NCBI GenBank assembly: GCA_013791765.1
Contig: VMTC01000010.1
Span: 1 to 64,000, forward strand
Length of the DNA stretch: 64,000 nucleotides
Reading direction: 5' to 3'
From: Rhodoferax sp.
GTDB taxonomy: Bacteria > Pseudomonadota > Gammaproteobacteria > Burkholderiales > Burkholderiaceae_C
Shown in pieces: positions 53,051 to 62,950 of the stretch. Position 1 is the first letter of the stretch. Every line of letters starts with the position of its first letter. The position numbers and the translations under genes are program-made. Under the pieces are notes generated by a model. It searched no databases, was not told the DNA's origin, and saw only the letters and a list, made by a program, of their open reading frames with translations.

Positions 53051-54271
53051 CTAAACCCGGATCGCCTGTACCGGGTCGAGCCTGGCTGCGCGCCGGGCTG
53101 GCAAAGCCGCCGCCAGCAGGCCGACCAGCAGCGCCAAGGCACAAGCGCCCAGCACCACCGACAGATCCAACTCCGGACTGACGAGCAGCGAGCCGTCCGC
53201 GTTGCGCGTAATTCTGGAAAAAAATTGCAGCAGTGCCAGTGACAAGCCCACGCCCAGGGCGGAGCCAACGCCGCCGTAAATCCCGCCCTGCAACAGAAAG
53301 ACCGCCATGATGCGCCTCGGGCTGGCGCCCATGGCGCGCAAGATGCCGATTTCCTTCTGCTTTTGCACCACCGACACCACCAGCACACTGGCAATGCCCA
53401 CGGCCACGATCACCGTCACAAAAAAGCGGATCAGGTTGTTGGACATGCTTTGGCTATTGAGGGCCGTCAGCAGTTGAGCGTTGGTCTGCATCCAGCTGTC
53501 CGCGACCAGGCCGGTCTGGGCTGCCAGTTGGCGCGCGGTGGTTTCAGCCTGAAACAGGTCCATCACACGCAAATCAATTTCAGTGATGCCACCGGGCAAA
53601 TCCAGCAGCGACTGCGCCAGCTTGATGCTGGTGTAGACCCAGCGCTTGTTCAGGTCGCGGTTGCCAATGTCAAAAATACCGGCAATCGTGGCCAGGTCGT
53701 TGCGCCCGTCCATGGCGATCAGGCGCAGTTTGTCACCCACCGTCACGCCCAGGTCTTTGGCCAGCTCAACCCCGATCACGGCGTTGGCGCCACTGACGTC
53801 AAAGCGGCCCAGGCGCAGGTACTTGGGCATTTGCACAATGCGCTGGTAGGCCTGCGCGTCAACGCCGAGCAGAGTGATGGCTTGACTGGCGTCGGCCCGC
53901 GCAGCAAACGCGGCCCCCGACAACTTTGGAGAGACCGCGAGCACACCGTTGGTTTGACTGGCCAACTGCGCCACGGCTTCCCACTGGTCAATCGAGCGCA
54001 GGCGCTGCGCGCGCGGCTGCACGATAGCCGCTGTGCTGCCCGGTGGCAGCAGCGTGCGGTTAGCCAACAGCGGCGGCTTCAAAACAATGTGCGCCTGGCT
54101 GCCCAGGGTGCGGTCGATGATGGAGGCCTGCAACTGGCTGATCAGCGTGGTCAGGAAAATGATCACCGCCACGCCTCCGGTGACGCCGGCGAGGATCAGC
54201 ACGGTTTGCATGCGCCCTTCGCGCAGGTAGCGCAGGCACACCAGAGCGGCAAAGGGGAGACGAAGCGCCAT
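53051..54271 (-). CDS. ABC transporter permease (FtsX/MacB family)
   Basis: A 406-residue membrane protein with the MacB-like topology: an N-terminal membrane segment near residue 25, a large periplasmic domain (about 45-270) with NAVIGVELAKDLGVTVGDKL, then three membrane segments in the C-terminal FtsX domain (VTVIVAVGIASVLVVSVV, MGASPRRIMAVFLLQGGIYG). MacB-type pumps drive mechanotransmission for export of toxins, peptides or lipids. The operon has adaptor, permease and ATPase but no TolC gene. Confidence 0.9.
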   Translation of the reverse strand: MALRLPFAALVCLRYLREGRMQTVLILAGVTGGVAVIIFLTTLISQLQASIIDRTLGSQAHIVLKPPLLANRTLLPPGSTAAIVQPRAQRLRSIDQWEAVAQLASQTNGVLAVSPKLSGAAFAARADASQAITLLGVDAQAYQRIVQMPKYLRLGRFDVSGANAVIGVELAKDLGVTVGDKLRLIAMDGRNDLATIAGIFDIGNRDLNKRWVYTSIKLAQSLLDLPGGITEIDLRVMDLFQAETTARQLAAQTGLVADSWMQTNAQLLTALNSQSMSNNLIRFFVTVIVAVGIASVLVVSVVQKQKEIGILRAMGASPRRIMAVFLLQGGIYGGVGSALGVGLSLALLQFFSRITRNADGSLLVSPELDLSVVLGACALALLVGLLAAALPARRAARLDPVQAIRV

Positions 54272-54278
54272 GGCGAGA

Positions 54279-55523
54279 CTAGCTGGTGAAGCCAGGCATG
54301 GGCGGCACGCCAGTCAAAGGCGCGCGCGTGCTTTGCTCGCGCACGCGGTCGCCATCGCGCACGTTGCTGGCAGGCAGAATGACGCGCTCACCAACTGCCA
54401 GTCCCTGGGTGATCTCAGTGCTGCCAACGCCCTGCAAACCGGACTTCACCCGCACCTCTTTGGCGCGGCCGCCCTGGTTGACCAGCACAAACAGGGCACC
54501 GCTGTCGTCACGCCGAATCGCATCGGTGGGCAGCATCAGGGCGCTGGGCACCTGGGCGGTCACAATTTCGACCGACACCGTCATGTCGGGGCGCAGGTAG
54601 TCCACTTCTGGCGCCACCCGCAGCTTCAAATCAACCGTGCCGCGTTGCGCATCGACTGAAGGCGCGATGTAGCTGAGTTCAGCGCTGAAGTGCCGCTCGG
54701 GATAAGCGTCGGCACTGGCGCTGGCGGTCTGCCCCAATTTCAAGAATTTAAGGTTTTTCTCGTCCACACTGGCCTGGATGCGGGTTTCGCCACCGCCCAC
54801 CAGCGTCAAGATGGCTTTGCCAGGCTGCGCGGTGTCGCCCGGGTCGGCGGCGCGGGTGATGACGGTGGCAGCCGCCGGTGCGCGCAGGCTCAGTTGGTCC
54901 AACCGGGCCGCAGCGGCCTTCTGTGCGGCCAGTGCCTGGTCGAGTCCGGCCCTTGCCAGGGCAAGTTGAGCGCCCCCTAGCGTGTCGCCCTGGGCCTGGG
55001 CGCTGGCGGCCAGCAGGGCGGCATTGGCTGCGTCAGCCCCGCGCCGGGCTTCATCCAGGCGCGATTGCGAGACAAAACCCTGGCGCAGCAAATCTTGTGT
55101 GCGGCCAAGTTCCCTTTGCGCCTGCAGGTTGGCGGCGCGTGCTTGCGCCAGTTGCTGGGTGCTGACGGGGCCTTGCACGGTTTGAATCTGGCGCACCCGC
55201 GCTTGCGCCTCTTGCACCGATGCATTGGCTTGAGCCAGGGCGGCCTGTGCTTCATCGGCGCGTAGCTGCACCAGAATCTGGCCGGCTTGAACCTGGTCAC
55301 CTTCACGCACGCTGATGCGTTCGATGCGGGCAGTGCTTTGGCTGGCAAGGTCAGTGCGGTTGATGTCAACAATGCGCCCGCTAGTGACCACCGACTGCTG
55401 CATCTTGCCTTGGGTGACCACCGCAACTTCAACCGCTTGCCCGCGTTGGGCAACAACCAGAACGGCCAGAGCAATCACAAGAAATGCGCCTGCCCAGAGC
55501 GCGTTTGTACGATTTAATTTCAT
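54279..55523 (-). CDS. Periplasmic adaptor protein (HlyD/MacA family)
   Basis: A 414-residue membrane fusion protein. One N-terminal membrane segment (ALWAGAFLVIALAVLVVA), a lipoyl-like half-motif (RISVREGDQVQAGQILVQL), a long coiled-coil hairpin at about 85-215, and the second lipoyl half plus barrel (APAAATVITRAADPGDTAQPG). It links the ABC permease to an outer-membrane channel. The frame opens earlier, but ATG at 55523 gives the normal N-terminus. Confidence 0.9.
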   Translation of the reverse strand: MKLNRTNALWAGAFLVIALAVLVVAQRGQAVEVAVVTQGKMQQSVVTSGRIVDINRTDLASQSTARIERISVREGDQVQAGQILVQLRADEAQAALAQANASVQEAQARVRQIQTVQGPVSTQQLAQARAANLQAQRELGRTQDLLRQGFVSQSRLDEARRGADAANAALLAASAQAQGDTLGGAQLALARAGLDQALAAQKAAAARLDQLSLRAPAAATVITRAADPGDTAQPGKAILTLVGGGETRIQASVDEKNLKFLKLGQTASASADAYPERHFSAELSYIAPSVDAQRGTVDLKLRVAPEVDYLRPDMTVSVEIVTAQVPSALMLPTDAIRRDDSGALFVLVNQGGRAKEVRVKSGLQGVGSTEITQGLAVGERVILPASNVRDGDRVREQSTRAPLTGVPPMPGFTS

Positions 55524-55559
55524 GCGTTGATTGTGGCGCAGGGTCGCAAATGGCAAGTA

Positions 55560-56246
55560 TCAGGACATCAGCACAGGTCCACCCTTGGCCAAGGCGCGCT
55601 GATAAGCTGGCCGCGCCTGCATACGCGCCCTGTAAGCGGCCAGGTGCGCAAAGCGCGCCGCTTCGCCGCCTCGCGCGAGTGCGGCTTCAACCGCAAAACT
55701 CATTTGGAAGTCGGCGATGCTGAGGTGTTCACCCGCAAACCAGACATGGCGACCCAAGTGCGTTTCCATAAATGCCAAGGCCGTTTCAATATTGGGGTCG
55801 ATCAGCTTGGCCTGCACTTGCGCGCACAACTGGCGCGCAATCGGTCGAACAAAAAAGGGCATGGGCTGGGTTGGAATCGTCACGAACACCAGTTTCATGA
55901 CCATCCAGTTCATGAACGAGCCTTCAGCGTAGTGCATCCAAAAACGTGACTGGCGGTGCTCGGGGGTGTTCGTGGCGGGTTGCAAGTGCGCCAACTCGCC
56001 TGTGCCCTGCGCGCCGTAGCGTTCGACCAGATACTCAAGGATGGCGCCCGACTCGGCCACGGTTTCAGCGCCATCAGTGATGACGGGCGACTTGCCCAAT
56101 GGGTGAATCGCTTTCAGTGCGGCAGGCGCCAGTTTGGTTTTGGGATCACGCTGGTAGAGCTTGAGCTTGTAGGGCACACCCAATTCTTCAAGCAACCACA
56201 GCACGCGCTGTGAACGGGAGGTTTCAAGGTGGTGTACGGTAATCAT
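55560..56246 (-). CDS. Glutathione S-transferase family protein
   Basis: A 228-residue GST. The thioredoxin-fold N-terminus starts MITVHHLETSRSQRVLWLLE with the catalytic Ser/Arg region, then GKSPVITDGAETVAESGAIL, the glutathione-binding ESxAI motif. The helical C-terminal domain follows (HLSIADFQMSFAVEAAL). It lies 36 bp upstream of the adaptor gene on the same strand and may be co-transcribed with the efflux genes. Confidence 0.88.
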   Translation of the reverse strand: MITVHHLETSRSQRVLWLLEELGVPYKLKLYQRDPKTKLAPAALKAIHPLGKSPVITDGAETVAESGAILEYLVERYGAQGTGELAHLQPATNTPEHRQSRFWMHYAEGSFMNWMVMKLVFVTIPTQPMPFFVRPIARQLCAQVQAKLIDPNIETALAFMETHLGRHVWFAGEHLSIADFQMSFAVEAALARGGEAARFAHLAAYRARMQARPAYQRALAKGGPVLMS

Positions 56247-56261
56247 GGGGCCCATTATCCA

Positions 56262-56364
56262 TAGGACTTGCGCAAAACCGCCCCAGCGTCGTTGTTCCTC
56301 CTTGCCGTACGCCTGTACTGTCTGCGTCGGAACGTCTAGCTGGGTCAATTTTGCGTAAGTCCTA
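56262..56364. mobile_element. 103-bp element with inverted ends
   Basis: The left end TAGGACTTGCGCAAAA (56262-56277) and the right end TTTTGCGTAAGTCCTA (56349-56364) are inverted and match at 15 of 16 positions. The middle is also partly self-complementary (CCCAGC and GCTGGG). It holds no gene and lies between the divergent GST and prpE genes. The pattern is that of a small non-autonomous element or REP-like repeat. Confidence 0.65.
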
Positions 56365-56495
56365 ATCCAATGCCAGCGGTGCCGACAACTGGCGCGGGGC
56401 AAATTGGCGCGTCGATGCTGGTGCAGAAAGTCAGTTTGTAGCAAGTTCAAAGTTCATAATTATGAATTCAGTTTTAAGACCCCTGGAGACAAACA

Positions 56496-58391
56496 ATGAC
56501 AAACTATGCCGAATTTCACCGCCGCTCCCTCGAAGACCGTGACGCTTTTTGGGGCGAACAAGCCCAATTGGTTGACTGGAAAACCCAGCCAACGCAAATT
56601 TGCGACTACAGCAACCCGCCTTTTGCCAAATGGTTCGTCGGTGGCTCCACCAATTTGTGCCACAACGCGGTGGATCGTCACCTAGCAGACCGGGCGCAGC
56701 AGGCTGCACTTATTTTTGTTTCGACCGAGACCAACCAGGAAAAGGTCTATTCGTTCCGTGAACTGCATGCCGAGGTGCAGCGCATGGCGGCGGTGCTCCA
56801 GGAATTGGGGGTGCAAAAGAGCGACCGGGTGCTGATCTACATGCCGATGGTTGCCGAGGCTGCGTTTGCCATGCTGGCCTGCGCGCGCATCGGTGCGATT
56901 CACTCGGTGGTGTTTGGCGGCTTCGCCTCGGGTTCTCTCGCGTCTCGTATTGAAGACGCCACGCCCACAGTGATCATCAGTGCCGATGCCGGTTCGCGCG
57001 GCGGCAAGGCGGTGGCCTACAAACCCTTGCTTGATGAAGCGATTCGCCTGTCCAGCCACAAGCCACAAGCCGTGCTGTTGGTCGATCGCGGCCTTGTGCC
57101 TATGAATCTGGTAGCGAGTCGTGACCATCTGTGGGCGGCGCTGCGGCAAAAACACATGAACACCGTGGTGGATTGCAAATGGGTGGATTCAACGCACCCG
57201 AGCTACACGCTTTACACCAGTGGCACCACCGGCAAGCCCAAAGGCGTGCAGCGCGACACCGGCGGTTACGCGGTGGCGCTGGCCGCCAGCATGAAACATA
57301 TTTACTGCGGCAATGCCGGTGAAACCTATTTCTCCACCAGCGACATCGGCTGGGTCGTGGGCCACAGCTACATCATTTACGGCCCCCTGATTGCCGGTAT
57401 GGCGACCATCATGTACGAGGGTTTGCCGATCCGCCCGGACGGCGGCATTTGGTGGAGTCTGGTCGAAAAATACAAGGTCACGGTGATGTTCAGCGCGCCC
57501 ACCGCCATTCGCGTGCTGAAGAAGCAGGACCCGGCGCTGCTGAAAAAATACGACTTGTCGTCGCTGCGAGCGCTATTTTTGGCCGGCGAACCGCTCGATC
57601 AAACCACCGCGCAATGGATCGCCGAGGGCTTGGGGCGCCCCATTGTTGACAACTACTGGCAGACCGAGACCGGTTGGCCGATCCTTAGTATTTGCAAAGG
57701 CGTGGATGATTCGCCCACCAAGTTCGGCTCACCCGGCAAGGCGGTCTACGGCTACAACGTCAAACTGCTCGATGAAAACACCGGCGAAGAGCTCAAGGGC
57801 GCCAACCAGAAGGGGGTGGTCGCGATTGAAGGCCCGTTGCCACCGGGCTGTCTGCAAACCGTGTGGGGCGACGATGCGCGCTTCGTCAGCACCTACTGGA
57901 CCACCATCCCCGGCAAAATGGTCTACAGCACTTTTGACTGGGGCATTCGCGATGAGCAAGGCTACTATTTCATCCTGGGCCGCACTGACGACGTGATCAA
58001 CGTCGCCGGGCACCGCTTGGGCACGCGCGAGATCGAAGAAAGCATCTCGGCCCACCCCAGCATTGCCGAAGTGGCCGTGGTCGGCGTGGCCGATCAGCTC
58101 AAGGGCCAGGTCGCGATGGCGTTTGCGGTGGTCAAGGATACGAGCCAAGTGGCCGATGAGGCAGGGCGTCTGAAGTTAGAAGCCGAGATCATGAAGCTTG
58201 TGGATGGTGACCTGGGCGCGGTGGCGCGGCCAGCGCGCGTGCGCTTTATCACCGTGCTGCCCAAGACCCGCAGCGGCAAGTGCCTGCGCCGTGCCATTCA
58301 GGCGGTGTGCGAAGGGCGCGACCCGGGCGACCTGACCACCATGGAAGACCCGGCGGCGTTGCAACAGATCAAGGATTTGGTGACAGAGTAA
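56496..58391 (+). CDS. prpE: Propionyl-CoA synthetase
   Basis: A 631-residue acyl-CoA synthetase. The adenylate-forming motifs are LYTSGTTGKPKGVQRDTGG, NYWQTETGWPI, the YYFILGRTDDVINVAGHRLG line and the catalytic Lys in LPKTRSGKCLRRAI. The N-terminus (YAEFHRRSLEDRDAFWGEQA) and the sequence VFGGFASGSLASRIEDA fit PrpE better than acetyl-CoA synthetase. It activates propionate for the methylcitrate cycle or PHA precursors. No other prp genes are near. Confidence 0.88.
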   Translation: MTNYAEFHRRSLEDRDAFWGEQAQLVDWKTQPTQICDYSNPPFAKWFVGGSTNLCHNAVDRHLADRAQQAALIFVSTETNQEKVYSFRELHAEVQRMAAVLQELGVQKSDRVLIYMPMVAEAAFAMLACARIGAIHSVVFGGFASGSLASRIEDATPTVIISADAGSRGGKAVAYKPLLDEAIRLSSHKPQAVLLVDRGLVPMNLVASRDHLWAALRQKHMNTVVDCKWVDSTHPSYTLYTSGTTGKPKGVQRDTGGYAVALAASMKHIYCGNAGETYFSTSDIGWVVGHSYIIYGPLIAGMATIMYEGLPIRPDGGIWWSLVEKYKVTVMFSAPTAIRVLKKQDPALLKKYDLSSLRALFLAGEPLDQTTAQWIAEGLGRPIVDNYWQTETGWPILSICKGVDDSPTKFGSPGKAVYGYNVKLLDENTGEELKGANQKGVVAIEGPLPPGCLQTVWGDDARFVSTYWTTIPGKMVYSTFDWGIRDEQGYYFILGRTDDVINVAGHRLGTREIEESISAHPSIAEVAVVGVADQLKGQVAMAFAVVKDTSQVADEAGRLKLEAEIMKLVDGDLGAVARPARVRFITVLPKTRSGKCLRRAIQAVCEGRDPGDLTTMEDPAALQQIKDLVTE

Positions 58392-58499
58392 ACCGGCTTG
58401 CGGGTCAGCGACCAATAGCCTTGTGCTGACGCCAATTATTTAGCGGTGGCACAATCGCGCCTTGTCACAGGGCCCTTCCAGCCACAGTCGCATCCGCCA

Positions 58500-58583
58500 A
58501 ACGGTCAAGCCGTGACGCGGAAGGTTTTCAAAACACAGCTTTAACCAGCTCATGTTTCCCTCAGGGAAACGGAGGTCAGCGCA
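58500..58583 (+). ncRNA. Putative sucA RNA motif in the sucA leader
   Basis: The 80 bases before sucA contain two stem-loops. One is clear: GTTTCCC-TCA-GGGAAAC (about 58555-58571), followed immediately by GGAGGT, the ribosome site of sucA. Rfam describes a sucA RNA motif of this kind in front of sucA in Burkholderiales. The structural resemblance and position support it; I could not run a covariance model. Confidence 0.55.
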
Positions 58584-58585
58584 AT

Positions 58586-61477
58586 ATGAGTGAAACAACG
58601 TCTCAAGGGACAAGTTCGGCATCGTCGGTCTATCAGGCCTATCAGTCCAACACCTTTCTATTTGGTGGCAACGCGCCGTATGTCGAAGAGATGTACGAAA
58701 ACTACCTGGCCAACCCTGGCGGTGTACCGGACAGCTGGCGAGATTATTTCGATGCCTTGCAGCATGTGCCTGCCTCTGACGGCAGCCAAGCCAAGGACGT
58801 GCCCCACCTGCCGGTCATCAATGCCTTTGCCGAGCGAGCCAAGCAGGGCGGCACCAAGGTGGTGGTGGCCAGCGTCGACGCTGAAATGGGGCGCAAGCGC
58901 ACCGCGGTGCAGCAGCTGATTGCGGCTCACCGCAACGTCGGCGTGAGTTGGGCTGATCTGGACCCCTTGAAGCGCGCCGAGCGCGTCGCGATCCCAGAGT
59001 TGGAACCCTCGTCCTACGGCTTCAGTGACGCCGATCAGGAAGCGGTGTTTGACACCAGCAATACCTTCTTTGGCAAAGACCGCATGAGCTTGCGCGAGCT
59101 GATGAACGCCTTGCGCCAGACCTATTGCGGCACCATTGGTGTGCAATTCATGCACACCACCGACCAGAACCACAAGCGCTGGTGGCAACTGAAGCTCGAG
59201 AGCATTCGCTCCAAGCCGAGCTTCTCAGCAGAGCAACAAAAGCACATTCTGGACCGGCTCACCGCCGCCGAAGGCCTGGAGCGCTTTTTGCACACCAAGT
59301 ATGTCGGCCAAAAGCGCTTTTCGCTTGAAGGTGCCGAGAGCTTTATCGCCTCCATGGACGAATTGATTCAGTCAGCCGGCGTCAAAGGCATTCAGGAAAT
59401 TGTGATTGGCATGGCGCACCGGGGTCGGCTGAACGTGTTGGTCAATTCTCTGGGCAAAATGCCTGCCGAATTGTTTGCCGAGTTCGACCATACGGCGCCC
59501 GAAGAGTTGACCAGCGGCGACGTCAAATACCACCAGGGCTTCAGCTCTGACGTCACCACAGCGGGTGGGCCCGTGCACCTGAGTCTGGCGTTCAATCCCT
59601 CGCATCTGGAAATCGTCAACCCGGTGGTGGAGGGCTCGGTGCGCGCCCGCATGGATCGCCGCGCCGACCCGCACGGCAAGCAGGTGTTGCCGGTGCTGGT
59701 GCATGGCGATGCGGCCTTCGCCGGTCAGGGCGTGAACATGGAGACTTTTGCGCTGTCTGAAACCCGGGGCTACTCCACCGGCGGCACCGTTCATATCATC
59801 ATCAACAACCAGATTGGTTTCACCACCAGCGATCCGCGCGACAGCCGCTCGACGCTCTATTGCACTGATGTGATCAAGATGATCGAAGCGCCGGTGTTGC
59901 ATGTCAATGGCGACGACCCCGAAGCGGTGGTGCTGGCCACCCAGTTGGCGCTGGAGTTCCGGCTGGAGTTCCGCAAAGACGTGGTGGTAGACATCATCTG
60001 TTTCCGCAAGCTCGGTCACAACGAGCAGGACACGCCCGCGCTGACGCAGCCCCTGATGTACAAGAAAATTGCCGCCCACCCCGGCACGCGCAGCCTGTAT
60101 GCCGCCAAGCTGGCAGCGCAAGGCTTGGGCGCCACGCTCGGCGATGACATGGCAAAAGCCTTTCGCGCGGCCATGGACGCGGGCAAACACACGGTGGACC
60201 CGGTACTGACCAACTTCAAGAGCAAATACGCGGTTGATTGGACGCCCTTCATCAACCAGAAATGGACCGATGCCGCCGACACGGCGATTCCCCTGGGCGA
60301 ATGGAAGCGTCTGGCAGAAAAGATTACCACCATTCCCGCCAGCGTGACGGCGCACAACCTGGTCAAAAAAGTCTACGACGATCGCGCCGCCATGGGCCGT
60401 GGCGATCTGCCGGTGGACTGGGGCATGGGCGAGCACATGGCTTTTGCTTCGCTCGTGGCCAGCGGTTACCCAGTGCGCCTGAGCGGCGAGGATTGCGGCC
60501 GCGGCACCTTCACCCATCGGCATTCGGTGATTCACGACCAGAATCGTGAAAAGTGGGATGTAGGCACCTACATACCTTTGCAAAATGTGACCGAGAATCA
60601 GGCCCCGTTTGTCGTCATCGACTCGATCCTGTCGGAAGAGGCGGTGCTGGCGTTCGAGTATGGCTACGCGTCAAACGAACCCAATACCCTGGTGATTTGG
60701 GAAGCCCAGTTTGGCGACTTCGCCAATGGCGCGCAGGTGGTGATCGACCAGTTCATCGCCTCCGGCGAGGTCAAGTGGGGCCGTGTCAACGGCATCACCC
60801 TGATGCTGCCGCACGGCTATGAAGGCCAGGGGCCCGAGCACAGTTCGGCGCGGCTGGAGCGCTTCATGCAGCTCAGTGCCGACACCAACATGCAGGTGGT
60901 GCAACCCACCACGGCGAGCCAGATTTTCCACATCTTGCGCCGCCAGATGGTGCGCAACATTCGCAAGCCGCTGATTATTCTGACGCCCAAGTCGCTGTTG
61001 CGCGCCAAGGATGCGGCCTCACCCTTGTCGGAATTCACCAAGGGCGGCTTTCAGACCATCATTCCGGAGCAAAAGGCGTTGAAAGCCGACAAGGTCAAAC
61101 GCATGGTGGCCTGTTCGGGCAAGGTCTATTACGACCTGGTCAAAAAGCGCGAGGAACTCGCTGCCGACGACGTGGCGATCATTCGCGTTGAGCAGTTGTA
61201 TCCGTTCCCGCACAAAGCTTTTGCGACCGAGCTGAAAAAATACCCCAATGCCACTGAGATCGTGTGGTGCCAGGATGAGCCGCAAAACCAGGGCGCCTGG
61301 TTCTTTGTGCAGCACTACATCTATGAAAACATGTTCGACGGGCAAAAGCGCGGTTACTCGGGCCGTGCCGCATCGGCGTCCCCTGCCGTGGGTTACGCCC
61401 ACTTGCACCAGGAGCAGCAAAAAGCGCTGGTTGAAGGCGCCTTTGCCAAGCTCAAAGGCACAGTCCTGACCAAATAA
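58586..61477 (+). CDS. sucA: 2-oxoglutarate dehydrogenase E1
   Basis: A 963-residue thiamine-diphosphate enzyme. The E1 core shows [13 protein letters not shown] at about residue 275, [13 protein letters not shown] and the ThDP line, then [18 protein letters not shown] with conserved active-site His, and [20 protein letters not shown]. The N-terminal E2-binding part starts [20 protein letters not shown]. It decarboxylates 2-oxoglutarate and passes the succinyl group to SucB in the TCA cycle. GGAGGT precedes the start. sucB starts 13 bp after it. Confidence 0.96.
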   Translation: MSETTSQGTSSASSVYQAYQSNTFLFGGNAPYVEEMYENYLANPGGVPDSWRDYFDALQHVPASDGSQAKDVPHLPVINAFAERAKQGGTKVVVASVDAEMGRKRTAVQQLIAAHRNVGVSWADLDPLKRAERVAIPELEPSSYGFSDADQEAVFDTSNTFFGKDRMSLRELMNALRQTYCGTIGVQFMHTTDQNHKRWWQLKLESIRSKPSFSAEQQKHILDRLTAAEGLERFLHTKYVGQKRFSLEGAESFIASMDELIQSAGVKGIQEIVIGMAHRGRLNVLVNSLGKMPAELFAEFDHTAPEELTSGDVKYHQGFSSDVTTAGGPVHLSLAFNPSHLEIVNPVVEGSVRARMDRRADPHGKQVLPVLVHGDAAFAGQGVNMETFALSETRGYSTGGTVHIIINNQIGFTTSDPRDSRSTLYCTDVIKMIEAPVLHVNGDDPEAVVLATQLALEFRLEFRKDVVVDIICFRKLGHNEQDTPALTQPLMYKKIAAHPGTRSLYAAKLAAQGLGATLGDDMAKAFRAAMDAGKHTVDPVLTNFKSKYAVDWTPFINQKWTDAADTAIPLGEWKRLAEKITTIPASVTAHNLVKKVYDDRAAMGRGDLPVDWGMGEHMAFASLVASGYPVRLSGEDCGRGTFTHRHSVIHDQNREKWDVGTYIPLQNVTENQAPFVVIDSILSEEAVLAFEYGYASNEPNTLVIWEAQFGDFANGAQVVIDQFIASGEVKWGRVNGITLMLPHGYEGQGPEHSSARLERFMQLSADTNMQVVQPTTASQIFHILRRQMVRNIRKPLIILTPKSLLRAKDAASPLSEFTKGGFQTIIPEQKALKADKVKRMVACSGKVYYDLVKKREELAADDVAIIRVEQLYPFPHKAFATELKKYPNATEIVWCQDEPQNQGAWFFVQHYIYENMFDGQKRGYSGRAASASPAVGYAHLHQEQQKALVEGAFAKLKGTVLTK

Positions 61478-61490
61478 CGAAAGAAATACC

Positions 61491-62744
61491 ATGGCTATCG
61501 TAGAAGTAAAAGTTCCGCAGTTATCTGAATCCGTGGCCGAGGCCACCATGCTGCAGTGGAAGAAGAAAGTGGGCGACGCGGTCGCCGTCGATGAGATCCT
61601 GATTGACATCGAAACCGACAAGGTGGTGCTCGAAGTGCCGGCGCCCTCGGCCGGCGTGATTGTTGAGATCTTGGTGGCTGACGGCGGCACGGTGGCTGCT
61701 GAGCAGCTGATTGCCCGCATCGACACCGAAGCCAAGGCGGGTGCGGCGGTGGCACCCGCTGCCACTGCGGCGGCCGTGGCGGCACCGGTGGCCACTGCGT
61801 CTGCTGCAGTGGCGACCGGTGGTGCGATGGCCGGCGTACCGATGCCCGCGGCGGCCAAGCTGATGGCGGACAACCAGCTCGCTGCTGGCTCGGTAGCCGG
61901 CTCGGGCAGGGATGGCCGCGTCACCAAAGGCGATGTTCTGGCTTCTTTGAGTGCTCCAAAATCAGTAGCTGCTCCTGCAATGCCGGCGAGGGCTGCTGCC
62001 ACTTTATTGCCTCAAGTCGCGGCACCAGCCGTGAATCTGGGCGAGCGCCCGGAGCAGCGCGTGCCCATGAGCCGCTTGCGCGCCCGTGTGGCCGAGCGGC
62101 TCTTACAGTCGCAGTCCACCAACGCGATCCTGACGACCTTTAACGAAATCAACATGGCCCCGGTGATGGACATGCGCAAGCGCATGCAGGAGCGCTTCGA
62201 AAAAGAGCATGGCGTCAAGCTCGGCTTCATGAGCTTTTTCGTCAAGGCGGCGGTGCATGCGCTCAAGAAATTCCCGATGCTCAATGCTTCGGTCGATGGC
62301 ACTGACATCGTCTACCACGGCTTTTTTGACATTGGTATTGCCGTGGGTTCACCGCGCGGTTTGGTGGTGCCTATTTTGCGCAATGCAGACCAAATGAGCT
62401 TTGCCGATATCGAGAAGAAGATCGCCGAGTACGGCGCCAAGGCGAGAGACGGCAAGCTGGGCATGGAAGAGATGACCGGCGGCACCTTCTCGATCAGCAA
62501 CGGCGGCACCTTTGGCTCGATGATGTCCACACCCATCATCAACCCACCACAGTCGGCCATCCTCGGGGTGCACGCCACCAAGGACCGTGCCATGGTCGAA
62601 AACGGCCAGGTGGTGGTGCGCCCGATGAACTACTTTGCCATGAGCTATGACCACCGCATCATCGACGGCCGAGAAGCAGTGCTGGGACTGGTGGCCATGA
62701 AGGAAGCGCTGGAAGATCCGGCGCGTTTGCTCTTTGACATCTAA
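61491..62744 (+). CDS. sucB: 2-oxoglutarate dehydrogenase E2 (dihydrolipoamide succinyltransferase)
   Basis: A 417-residue E2. The lipoyl domain (residues 1-80) has the lipoylated Lys in [13 protein letters not shown]. An Ala-rich linker leads to the E1/E3-binding domain (about 118-155, [19 protein letters not shown]) and the catalytic domain (about 190-417) with the active-site line [16 protein letters not shown]. It moves the succinyl group to CoA. The second linker (about 157-180) is encoded in part by a dispersed-repeat copy. Confidence 0.96.
   Translation: MAIVEVKVPQLSESVAEATMLQWKKKVGDAVAVDEILIDIETDKVVLEVPAPSAGVIVEILVADGGTVAAEQLIARIDTEAKAGAAVAPAATAAAVAAPVATASAAVATGGAMAGVPMPAAAKLMADNQLAAGSVAGSGRDGRVTKGDVLASLSAPKSVAAPAMPARAAATLLPQVAAPAVNLGERPEQRVPMSRLRARVAERLLQSQSTNAILTTFNEINMAPVMDMRKRMQERFEKEHGVKLGFMSFFVKAAVHALKKFPMLNASVDGTDIVYHGFFDIGIAVGSPRGLVVPILRNADQMSFADIEKKIAEYGAKARDGKLGMEEMTGGTFSISNGGTFGSMMSTPIINPPQSAILGVHATKDRAMVENGQVVVRPMNYFAMSYDHRIIDGREAVLGLVAMKEALEDPARLLFDI
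61958..62007 (+). repeat. Copy 9 of the dispersed repeat, in the sucB linker
   Basis: TCAGTAGCTGCTCCTGCAAT, then GCCGGCGAGGGCTGCTGCCA and CTTTATT fits the repeat pattern (GTAGCTGCT start, GAGGGCT core, CTTTATT end). It codes for [16 protein letters not shown] between two SucB domains, in frame and in the flexible linker. Confidence 0.5.
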
Positions 62745-62788
62745 AAAACCAATTCGTCTTGGTCAATCAGTCCGATTTAACCCGCAGC

Positions 62789-62878
62789 GCGCATTGGGTA
62801 TCTGACTCCGCGAATGTCCCCCGGCTTGTGCTTCGCCCAAGCCTCCTCCTTGACTTCGCTGCATCAGACACCCAACGC
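62789..62878. repeat. About 90-bp imperfect inverted repeat between sucB and lpdA
   Basis: GCGCATTGGGTATCTGA (62789-62805) and TCAGACACCCAACGC (62864-62878) are inverted near-copies and would form a long imperfect hairpin. The middle (CCCCCGGCTTGTGCTTCGCC and the following CCTCCTCC) has more local pairing. It enlarges the sucB-lpdA gap to about 200 bp. I recall such an element in other Comamonadaceae, but it cannot be checked here. Confidence 0.6.
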
Positions 62879-62950
62879 ACGCCGCTAGGCGTTCTTGGGC
62901 CATTTCATTCATCAGCGTGGCGCTTAGTCATGGAAGTTAGAAAGTAAAAA

